Shown: piece after piece, positions 1-6,019 of the stretch
Numbering within the stretch: the first letter of the stretch is position 1
How the letters are laid out: every line of letters begins with the position of its first letter
DNA from: Planctomycetaceae bacterium
GTDB lineage: Bacteria; Planctomycetota; Planctomycetia; Planctomycetales; Planctomycetaceae
Assembly (NCBI GenBank): GCA_023258825.1
Contig: JALQWE010000137.1
Span: 1 to 8,348, forward strand
DNA length: 8,348 nucleotides
Reading direction: 5' to 3'
The notes under the pieces: model-generated
What the model saw: only the letters and a program-made list of their open reading frames with translations
Told to the model about the DNA's origin: nothing
Database searches by the model: none
Translations under genes and position numbers: made by a program

Positions 1-1
1 G

Positions 2-3000
2 TGCAATGCCTTCCGCCGTGGAGATGATGGCTGGATCTATTCCTGCCACGGCTTCAACAATCGCTCAGAAGTCGCAGGGCGTGATGGCCACAAGGTCACA
101 CTGACCTCCGGCAACACGTTTCGCTTTCGCCCGGATGGCTCGCGGATCGAACTGTATACCCAGGGACAGGTGAACCCCTTCGGAATGGCGATCGATGCAC
201 TCGGTGATATTTACACCGCAGACTGTCACACCAAACCCGTGACTCTGCTGCTGCCCGGCGGCTGTTATGACAGCTTTGGTCGCCCCCACGATGGGCTGGG
301 CTATGTGCCGAATGTGATGGATCACCTGCACGGTTCCACAGCCATCGCCGCACTGGCCCTTGGCGCAGAGACACTGTTCCCCGCCGACTATGCGCAGAGC
401 ACTTTTGATGGCAACGTGATGACCTCACGCGTCAATCAGAATCGCCTGCAGCGACGAGGCTCCAGTGTTCGCGCGGTTGAACAACCAGACCTCGTCAGCA
501 GTTCTGACCCGTGGTTTCGACCGGTCGATCTGGTAGCCGGTCCCGATGGGGCGCTCTACATTGCCGACTTCTACAATCGGATCATCGGTCATTATGAAGT
601 GGACCTGAAACATCCCGGGCGCGATCGTTTTCGCGGCCGCATCTGGCGCGTGTCCTGGTCACAAGCCGACACCACCGGACTGCAGGGACCGTCAGGCTAT
701 GGACCGGATCTGACCGCCATGTCGACATCCGGACTCATGGAACTGATTCAGCGAGGACCTCTCCCCGTACGACGCCTGGCACGTGACAGATTCCTTGATC
801 AGAATTCCGCCACCACTGCAACACAGATCCGCGATGCCCTGACGTCCGATTCCCCGGCACTGCGGCAGTTCAGTCTCCGGACCCTTGCCACTCTGCAGCA
901 ACTCAACGTGTCTGAACTGCAGCGACTGGCGTCAGACCCCGACGAAACTGTCCGGGTGCATGTTTATCGTGCCTTGCGTGAGATGCCGGTATCCGCTGAC
1001 GAATCCGCGTCCGTCGTGTCGCTGCTTCAGCGCGGACTTGGAGACGAATCTCCACTCGTCCGTCGCGCCACCGCCGCAGCCGCCTCGGTCCATCGCACCG
1101 AAGCACTGCTCGGCCCACTGCTCCGCGCGTGGCAGACGACGGAACTGGGTGACGTACACCTCCGACACGCACTGCGGATCGCCCTGCGCGACCACCTGCT
1201 TCAGGAATCCTGGCTGACGACCTTCACCGCCGGACTGCGCACTCGACCCGACATCGCCGACACCGCGGAAATCTGCCTTGCGGTCAAATCCCCGGCCGGT
1301 GCAGCATTCGTGGCGCAGCATCTGGACGTCGTCGCCGCCTTTCAGCCACAGCGACTTCCCGAATACCTGCAGTATGCCGCCGCCTGGGTCGCTCCGGAAA
1401 CAGCCGATCAGGTTGTCACCACCATCCGGGCACAGTTTCAGAATCAACCGGAACGGCAGGTAGAACTACTGACGTCAATGGCCCGAGGCTTTACACAGCG
1501 TGGCGAAAAAACACCTGCCTCGGTCCGCAGCTGGGCGATGGAGATTGTGCTGAACCAACTGCAGATGACCAGTCCCCAGGACCTCACCGCACTCCAGTCC
1601 CTCCCGGCAGTCCCCTGGACTGCCGTTCCATATCCAGCAACTCCCGAATCCACCATCTGCTGGGGAACCACACAGTCGCGCCGCTGCCAGGATGGCGTCA
1701 CGAATGCCACCCTGTACAGCAGTTTCGAAGCCGGTGAGACACGCACGGGAATCTGGAAGTCAGCCGCCTTCCCCGCTCCCCGAACCCTCTCCTTCTTCAT
1801 CGCCGGACACGATGGGATTCCTGATGCCCCACTGAAACAAGCCAACAGCGTGAGGCTGCGGGATCACGTCACCGGCAAGGTGCTCAGAGAAACACCGCCC
1901 CCCCGAAATGATGTGGCTCAGAAAGTTGAATGGACTCTCGATGAATGTGTCGGCCAGCCCGTGGTCCTCGAACTCGTTGACGGCGACTCCGCAACCGCCT
2001 ACGCATGGCTTGCTGTCGGTCGTTTTTCCGAAGCGACACTCAACCCTTCAGATCGGTCCAGTCGCCAGGCCCGTGCCGCTGCAATGATCGCCGATTTTCA
2101 GCTGCACGAATTTCAGGCGGCCCTGCAGACTCTGGTTGCTGCACCTCAGACTTCACGCCAGGAACTAAGCCTGTTTGCCACATCACTGGCACGCATGCAG
2201 AACGATTCCGTGCAGCTGACACTCGCACTTGTTCCGACCATGCCTGAAGCCAGCGACACACTGATTGCCGACATTCGTGGTGTCTTCACGAACTCCGGAA
2301 ATGTCCAGACGCAGCAGGTACTCAGCAACGCCTTTTACGTGGCAACGGCGTCCGAACAGACGTTACTCGCCGAACAGCTGGCCAGTAGCGCAGACGGGGC
2401 AGAGATCCTCACATCTCTTATGGAAGGCGGGCGAGCCTCTGCGCGGCTGCTGCTGCGTCCCTCCATCCAGCAGCGACTGCTGGCCATCGCGTCCGCCCCG
2501 GCAAAGCAGCGGTTGACAGACATGCTCAGCAAGCTGCCGAATGAAGACGCGACCGTCGAGACGCTGCTGGCCGAGCGTCGACGCCTGGTGGAAGAAACTC
2601 CGGGCAATGTGGACACCGGAAAAGAGCTGTTCCGGAAGAACTGTCAGGTCTGCCACCAGTTAGGCGGAGAAGGCCGTCAGGTGGGCCCTAACCTTGATGG
2701 AATCGCCAATCGCGGCTTGCAGCGAATGCTGGAAGACGTCCTGGCTCCCAATCGCAATGTCGACGTCGCATTTCGCACGACAACACTCGTCACCGTCGAC
2801 GGGAAAGCCCTCAGCGGCCTGGTGAAGGAACTGGAACAGGATCGACTCAGCCTGACGGACAGTCAGGCAAAGGAAACGATCCTGAACCTGTCTGAGGTTG
2901 AGGAACGAAAGTCGTCAACCGCCAGCCCGATGCCGGCAAATTTCGGGGAAACCCTGACGGTGCCTGAGTTTCGGGACCTGATCGCCTTTCTGCAGACGCA

Positions 3001-3019
3001 GCGACAATCCCGCGAATAA
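2..3019 (+). CDS. PVC-type beta-propeller / HEAT-repeat / heme-binding (CxxCH) protein, 5'-truncated
   Basis: The frame is open from base 2, so the gene starts before the window; 1005 residues are visible (numbered here from base 2). Residues about 1-220 match the end of the 'membrane-bound dehydrogenase' propeller domain of Pirellula/Verrucomicrobium proteins (TIGR02604-like): DGWIYSCHGFNN, VNPFGMAID, TADCHTKP, then WFRPVDLVAGPDGALYIADF and GRIWRVSW. Residues about 237-540 are helical HEAT-like repeats (for example DPDETVRVHVYRALREM). Residues about 570-680 look like a beta-sandwich module ending in AWLAVGRF. Residues about 870-1005 form a C-terminal cytochrome c domain (TIGR02603-like) with the heme site C881-Q-V-C884-H885. 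M977 in SPMPANFGETL is a likely distal heme ligand. The family is exported, so the missing N-terminus probably carries a signal peptide. The natural substrate of these proteins is not settled; a periplasmic sugar or alcohol dehydrogenase role is inferred from the propeller plus heme. An intrinsic terminator follows the stop codon. Confidence 0.95.
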   Translation, partial: CNAFRRGDDGWIYSCHGFNNRSEVAGRDGHKVTLTSGNTFRFRPDGSRIELYTQGQVNPFGMAIDALGDIYTADCHTKPVTLLLPGGCYDSFGRPHDGLGYVPNVMDHLHGSTAIAALALGAETLFPADYAQSTFDGNVMTSRVNQNRLQRRGSSVRAVEQPDLVSSSDPWFRPVDLVAGPDGALYIADFYNRIIGHYEVDLKHPGRDRFRGRIWRVSWSQADTTGLQGPSGYGPDLTAMSTSGLMELIQRGPLPVRRLARDRFLDQNSATTATQIRDALTSDSPALRQFSLRTLATLQQLNVSELQRLASDPDETVRVHVYRALREMPVSADESASVVSLLQRGLGDESPLVRRATAAAASVHRTEALLGPLLRAWQTTELGDVHLRHALRIALRDHLLQESWLTTFTAGLRTRPDIADTAEICLAVKSPAGAAFVAQHLDVVAAFQPQRLPEYLQYAAAWVAPETADQVVTTIRAQFQNQPERQVELLTSMARGFTQRGEKTPASVRSWAMEIVLNQLQMTSPQDLTALQSLPAVPWTAVPYPATPESTICWGTTQSRRCQDGVTNATLYSSFEAGETRTGIWKSAAFPAPRTLSFFIAGHDGIPDAPLKQANSVRLRDHVTGKVLRETPPPRNDVAQKVEWTLDECVGQPVVLELVDGDSATAYAWLAVGRFSEATLNPSDRSSRQARAAAMIADFQLHEFQAALQTLVAAPQTSRQELSLFATSLARMQNDSVQLTLALVPTMPEASDTLIADIRGVFTNSGNVQTQQVLSNAFYVATASEQTLLAEQLASSADGAEILTSLMEGGRASARLLLRPSIQQRLLAIASAPAKQRLTDMLSKLPNEDATVETLLAERRRLVEETPGNVDTGKELFRKNCQVCHQLGGEGRQVGPNLDGIANRGLQRMLEDVLAPNRNVDVAFRTTTLVTVDGKALSGLVKELEQDRLSLTDSQAKETILNLSEVEERKSSTASPMPANFGETLTVPEFRDLIAFLQTQRQSRE

Positions 3020-3039
3020 AACTTTGGCGAGGGACCAGT

Positions 3040-3073
3040 GGATTTCCCGGGCACGACCCCGGGAAATTCTTTT
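3040..3073 (+). terminator. Intrinsic terminator after the heme-binding protein gene
   Basis: A perfect 10-bp inverted repeat, atttcccggg (3042-3051) and cccgggaaat (3058-3067), encloses a 6-base loop. A G-T and a G-C pair extend the stem at its base, and a short T run follows at 3070-3073. It starts about 20 bases after the stop at 3019. The T run lies only on the plus-strand side, so it mainly serves the upstream gene. The hairpin could still slow transcription arriving from the convergent Nudix gene, which ends at 3079. Confidence 0.8.
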
Positions 3074-3078
3074 GGATA

Positions 3079-3528
3079 CTACAGAGTTCCCTTGCGCTTC
3101 AGATGCTCGTGAACCGCATGCAGCAGCGGATCGATCGTCCATTCCTGAATATGGTGTGGCGGATTCCAGTCAAACCAGCGGTAATCATCGTGCTCGGTGA
3201 CCACAATGCGGATGGGGCGCGTCAGATGTCCCAGGAAAATCAGGAGCCGTTTTTCGATCAGGCCTTTGCCGCCGTAGCGTTTCTGATTCACCATGTAGCG
3301 GTTTTCGTACTGAAAATCCGGGTCGATTTCGACCGCATCGGCGGGAATGCCGGTTTCCTCGTGCAGCTCACGCAGAGCACACTGGATCTCCGTCTCACCC
3401 TCGTCCAGATGCCCTTTTGGCAAGTCCCAGCGACGCGGATGTCGCATCAGCAGGAAAGAATCCACCGGTTGCCCACGCAGGATCAGAAAACCACAGGAAA
3501 GAGGCTGCTGCACGTCATCGGACTCCAT
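3079..3528 (-). CDS. Nudix hydrolase, Ap4A hydrolase (NUDT2)-like
   Basis: The 149-residue product carries a perfect Nudix box, GX5EX7REUXEEXGU, at residues 39-61: it begins GHLDEGE and ends RELHEETGI. The two Glu residues of the EE pair, with E54, would bind the catalytic Mg2+. The preceding WDLPKGH and the later EHDDYRWFDW match the layout of bis(5'-nucleosyl)-tetraphosphatases (compare WTPPKGH and EHQAYRWL in human NUDT2). Cleavage of Ap4A or related dinucleotides in the cytoplasm is therefore the best guess, but Nudix substrates are hard to predict and dNTP or RNA-cap targets remain possible. The start at 3528 (MESDDV) is chosen because conserved sequence (SCGFLILR) begins 10 residues later and the length fits the family. 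An ATG at 3618 would add 30 residues with no family-like content. Neither start has a clear Shine-Dalgarno sequence. The gene is convergent with the heme-binding protein gene and divergent from the DUF1573 gene. Confidence 0.93.
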   Translation of the reverse strand: MESDDVQQPLSCGFLILRGQPVDSFLLMRHPRRWDLPKGHLDEGETEIQCALRELHEETGIPADAVEIDPDFQYENRYMVNQKRYGGKGLIEKRLLIFLGHLTRPIRIVVTEHDDYRWFDWNPPHHIQEWTIDPLLHAVHEHLKRKGTL

Positions 3529-3636
3529 GAAACTGCAACAACAGGCTGTGGATACGACGGAAAACCTGTCTGCGGGCTGCGAAACCGGGCTCAATGTGTA
3601 TGGTAGCAGCTTCACCATGCTTCGAAAAGGAACAGC

Positions 3637-3690
3637 AAAAAGGGGTCAGGTCTCTTTTCCGGGGCATTCGGCGCGGAATTCTGTTGACCC
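3637..3690 (+). repeat. Possible remnant of a REP/RAYT-type repeat element
   Basis: The core at 3637-3658 contains ggggtcaggtctctttt preceded by an A run. From memory, a 'GGGGTCAGGTCT' core of this kind recurs between genes in many bacterial genomes, often near IS200/REP-associated tyrosine transposases. A short partner arm occurs downstream: gggtca at 3643-3648 and tgaccc at 3685-3690 are inverted copies, with GC-rich sequence between them. No transposase gene is present. Only one copy lies in this window, so repetitiveness cannot be shown here and the call rests on recognition of the motif. Confidence 0.4.
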
Positions 3691-3854
3691 ACGGCAATCT
3701 GCTGTTCTCAGAGCCCCGGTTTCCAGCGAAACTACGGTGGCTACAGTGTTCAGTAAAAATCAGCACGTCGATTTGTCCAACGGCCGGATTTCGCTGAACT
3801 CAGGAATGCCCGCGAATTCCGCAAGTGCATCCCGGACGATGGTCAGAAACTCAC

Positions 3855-3859
3855 GGAGG
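3855..3859 (+). promoter_or_regulatory. Ribosome binding site fixing the DUF1573 start
   Basis: GGAGG lies 10 bases before the ATG at 3870. This favours that ATG over an in-frame GTG at 3825, which has no such site and would place 15 hydrophilic residues ahead of the signal peptide region. Confidence 0.6.
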
Positions 3860-3869
3860 CCCACACACC

Positions 3870-5003
3870 ATGGACACCCCACTCACTGCCCCCGCTCAGC
3901 CAGCACAGCCGTCGGCTTCCACCCGTGTCTCGCGCGCTCTGATCCTGCTCCTGCTGCTGCCCTGCCTGGGATCCGCATTCAGCCAGTGGACATCCGAGAC
4001 CGGTCCCCCACTCACTGTCACCGGTGATCGCCCGGCCCTTGTCTTCGAAAGCTATCTGGCCGATCGCAGCCATATCACCGCCGAATCCAAACCGGTGATC
4101 AGTGAGGAATTCTATTTCCGCAATAAAGGCACCAATGTCGTCCGCATCACAGAACTCAAACCCAGCTGCGGCTGCCTGTCTCCTTCAATTTCCTCACGAG
4201 AAATTCCGCCCGGAGAAACTGGCCGGATCACGCTGCCCATCCGCACAGCCAATGAACCCGCCGGGCTGCGCGAATACCTGTTGACGGTCCGCTACGAGGA
4301 TCCGCAGCCACGTGAAGTGACACTGACATGGAAGCTCCGACTGCCGGAAAAGAAACTGCTCATCGAACCACGGGTGCTCATGGTCATTGGAGACTCTCCG
4401 GCCTCCAGTGATTATGCGGTCACCATTTCAGACTTCCGTCCGGGACGTGGGCAGAAGCCACTGCGGATACGGGAATTGCAGGCAGCGCCGGACTTCATTC
4501 AGGCTACGCTGGCAGGGCAGTCGACCGGGGAAGAACTCAGTCAGACCCGGGTCACTGTCCGGTTTGCCGTGGGACTCCCGCCCGGACAGCATCGGGGGCT
4601 GATCACACTGAAAACAGATGACCCGGACTACCCGGCTCTGCAGGTTCCAGTCATCGTTGGTCGTCCTCTGAAATCTGAACAGCCTGTTGTGCGGGCGGTA
4701 CCGGAACTGGGACGCGTAGTGATTCAGCGAAACCAGCCCGAACTCTCCGCAGGAACCGACATCCGCGTGACAGTTCCGGCGTCATGGACCCTCGAACGCT
4801 CAGACTGCTGGCCACCTCAGTTGTCGCCAAGCACCACCAGAAATAAGACCGCTCCGAATGCCCCTGAATCCGAGTATTCGGCCATGATCAGCGTGCGTGA
4901 ATTGCCGGACGAAGGGATTGTTCAGGGGTTGCTGCTGCTGCGTTTTCGAGAAGGCGAGGAATCGCGGTTAGTGACGGTTCCCCTGTCCCTCGTGTGGCTG
5001 TAA
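3870..5003 (+). CDS. Exported DUF1573 domain protein
   Basis: The 377-residue product begins with a likely signal peptide: arginines at 19 and 22, a hydrophobic core at 23-34 (ALILLLLLPCLG), and a plausible signal peptidase I site after AFS at residue 38. The mature part opens with a DUF1573-type Ig-like domain at about residues 55-155. It holds the family hallmark PSCGC (C100 and C102), then IPPGETGRITL. Residues about 160-377 look like further beta-strand-rich Ig-like domains, with a second family-like stretch (GLITLKTDDPDYPALQVPVIV) that ends in V-rich strands. No catalytic motif is visible. DUF1573 proteins are common in planctomycetes and Bacteroidetes; their role is unknown, though a structural or surface-assembly function outside the cytoplasm is often assumed. 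The two close cysteines could form a disulfide or bind a metal; that is inference. The gene stands alone, 128 bases before the dehydrogenase gene. Confidence 0.9.
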   Translation: MDTPLTAPAQPAQPSASTRVSRALILLLLLPCLGSAFSQWTSETGPPLTVTGDRPALVFESYLADRSHITAESKPVISEEFYFRNKGTNVVRITELKPSCGCLSPSISSREIPPGETGRITLPIRTANEPAGLREYLLTVRYEDPQPREVTLTWKLRLPEKKLLIEPRVLMVIGDSPASSDYAVTISDFRPGRGQKPLRIRELQAAPDFIQATLAGQSTGEELSQTRVTVRFAVGLPPGQHRGLITLKTDDPDYPALQVPVIVGRPLKSEQPVVRAVPELGRVVIQRNQPELSAGTDIRVTVPASWTLERSDCWPPQLSPSTTRNKTAPNAPESEYSAMISVRELPDEGIVQGLLLLRFREGEESRLVTVPLSLVWL

Positions 5004-5036
5004 ATCTCTGCTCCGCCGAATCCGCGATCCCGCCGA

Positions 5037-5065
5037 TTGACCCTCGGGACAGGCGTTGGTACGGT
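5037..5065 (+). promoter_or_regulatory. Candidate sigma70-type promoter for the dehydrogenase gene
   Basis: TTGACC at 5037-5042 is followed, after exactly 17 bases, by TACGGT at 5060-5065. The -35 is close to consensus and the -10 is weak but of a kind seen in GC-rich bacteria. It lies 67 bases before the ATG at 5132, inside the 128-base gap after the DUF1573 gene. No terminator hairpin is visible in that gap, so read-through from the upstream gene is also possible. Confidence 0.4.
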
Positions 5066-5114
5066 GGACAACGCCGGGGTCGCAAGTCACCGCGGGCAGG
5101 TGCTGTTCAATTCT

Positions 5115-5120
5115 GAAGGA
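5115..5120 (+). promoter_or_regulatory. Ribosome binding site of the dehydrogenase gene
   Basis: GAAGGA lies 11 bases before the ATG at 5132, a slightly long spacing. It supports this start, which also agrees with the usual position of the Rossmann glycine motif about 13 residues from the N-terminus in classical SDR enzymes. Confidence 0.5.
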
Positions 5121-5131
5121 TCATACATCGC

Positions 5132-5938
5132 ATGAATCTGGATCTTCAGGGAAAAGTCGCTGTTGTCACGGGAGGCTCACGGGGCATCGGCCTGGGCATT
5201 GTGCAGCAACTGCTGGCCGAGGGCGCGCGGGTGGTGAACGTCAATCGCAGTCCCCCGGATGCAGCCGACGCCGAAAACCCGGAATGGGCCTCACGCCTGC
5301 TGTTTGTTCAGGGCGACCTCACGGATATTTCGGTCTGCGAACGCGCTGTTCAGCAGACGATCGCAGCATTCGGACGTCTTGACATTCTGGTCAATAACGC
5401 GGGGGTGAATGACGGTGCCGGTCTGGATGCCGGCCCCGCGGCATTTGTTCAGTCGCTGCAGCGCAATCTGATTCACTACTACGCCATGGCACACCACGCG
5501 GCCCCGCACCTGCGACGCTCCCGCGGATGCATCGTGAATATCGGCTCCAAAGTCTGCGAAACAGGGCAGGGTGGTACGTCCGGTTATGCGGCCTCCAAAG
5601 GCGGCATCAACGGACTGACCCGGGAATGGGCGGTGGAACTGGCCCCCGCCGGTGTCCGCGTCAACGCGGTGCTTCCGGCAGAAACATGGACACCACTGTA
5701 CGAACGCTGCCTCGCAGCGATGCCGGATCCTCAGGCCGCACGCGCTGCCATTGAAAAGCTCATCCCGCTGGAACATCGCTTCACCACCATCGACGAGCTG
5801 GCCAGCATGGTCGTCTTCCTCGCCTCGGGACGCTCCAGTCACACGACCGGACAGATTATCTACGTGGACGGCGGCTACACACATCTGGATCGCAAATGCA
5901 CCAGTGACGTCTCGGAGTTCGGCGCTGCAGCGACCTGA
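5132..5938 (+). CDS. Short-chain dehydrogenase, probable L-fucose dehydrogenase
   Basis: The 268-residue protein has every landmark of a classical SDR. TGGSRGIG at 13-20 is the dinucleotide-binding loop, NNAG lies at 88-91, and the catalytic tetrad is N112, S139, Y152 and K156 (SGYAASKGG). Several stretches closely resemble L-fucose dehydrogenases as I recall them from Burkholderia: NAGVNDGAGLDAG, RNLIHYYAMAH, LTREWAVEL, the PAETWTPLY segment and the C-terminal VDGGYTHLDR. Such enzymes oxidise L-fucose at C1 with NAD(P)+ to L-fuconolactone, the first step of the non-phosphorylated route to pyruvate and lactate, in the cytoplasm. Related SDRs with other sugar or steroid substrates cannot be excluded. 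About 13 residues follow the usual THLDR ending (through SEFGAAAT). No other fucose gene lies in the window. The gene has its own ribosome binding site and a candidate promoter, and it converges on the kinase gene. Confidence 0.92.
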   Translation: MNLDLQGKVAVVTGGSRGIGLGIVQQLLAEGARVVNVNRSPPDAADAENPEWASRLLFVQGDLTDISVCERAVQQTIAAFGRLDILVNNAGVNDGAGLDAGPAAFVQSLQRNLIHYYAMAHHAAPHLRRSRGCIVNIGSKVCETGQGGTSGYAASKGGINGLTREWAVELAPAGVRVNAVLPAETWTPLYERCLAAMPDPQAARAAIEKLIPLEHRFTTIDELASMVVFLASGRSSHTTGQIIYVDGGYTHLDRKCTSDVSEFGAAAT

Positions 5939-5979
5939 ACAGGACACAACCTCGGGATGACACAACGCTGCTGAAACAG

Positions 5980-6008
5980 CAAAGAGAAGAAATTCCTGCC
6001 CCCGGAAT
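5980..6008 (-). terminator. Weak candidate terminator for the kinase gene
   Basis: On the minus strand, a 5-bp stem (attcc/ggaat, 6004-6008 with 5992-5996) closes a 7-base G-rich loop and is followed by a T-rich tail (tttcttctcttt). It sits just past the kinase stop codon. The stem is short, so the call is tentative. Nothing comparable is seen for the dehydrogenase gene on the plus strand. Confidence 0.3.
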
Positions 6009-6019
6009 GGCCTCGTGAG

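Larger units (their letters stand above)
3529..3869. other. Divergent intergenic region between the Nudix and DUF1573 genes
   Basis: These 341 bases hold no gene I can support; the open frames crossing them show no family-like sequence. Transcription of both flanking genes should begin here, but I find no convincing -35/-10 pair on either strand. Contents that can be named are the repeat-like motif at 3637-3658 and the ribosome binding site of the DUF1573 gene at 3855-3859. Confidence 0.6.

Noticed and set aside
170..172. GTG at 170 as the start of the heme-binding protein gene
   Set aside because: The same frame is open back to base 2 and the residues before it (DGWIYSCHGFNN and following) match the family, so this is an internal valine codon.
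932..1447. 171-codon minus-strand open frame inside the first gene
   Set aside because: It is a shadow of the plus-strand gene in GC-rich DNA and shows no recognisable domain.
3673..3822. 9-bp inverted repeat gcggaattc / gaattccgc
   Set aside because: The arms are 132 bases apart and a match of this length is likely by chance in a 340-base region.
3957..3965. Lipobox (LLPC) in the DUF1573 signal peptide
   Set aside because: Pro directly before Cys is not accepted in lipoboxes, and a better signal peptidase I site (AFS before Q) lies just downstream.
3347..4027. 226-codon plus-strand open frame spanning the Nudix gene and the intergenic region
   Set aside because: It overlaps two well-supported genes in wrong frames and its translation has low-complexity, shadow-like composition.
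5291..5965. 224-codon minus-strand open frame opposite the dehydrogenase
   Set aside because: It is antisense to a gene with all catalytic residues intact, has no family-like sequence, and is explained by GC-rich codon bias.
5969..5981. Small hairpin tgctg-aaa-cagca after the dehydrogenase stop, as its terminator
   Set aside because: The stem is only 5 bp and no T run follows on the plus strand.
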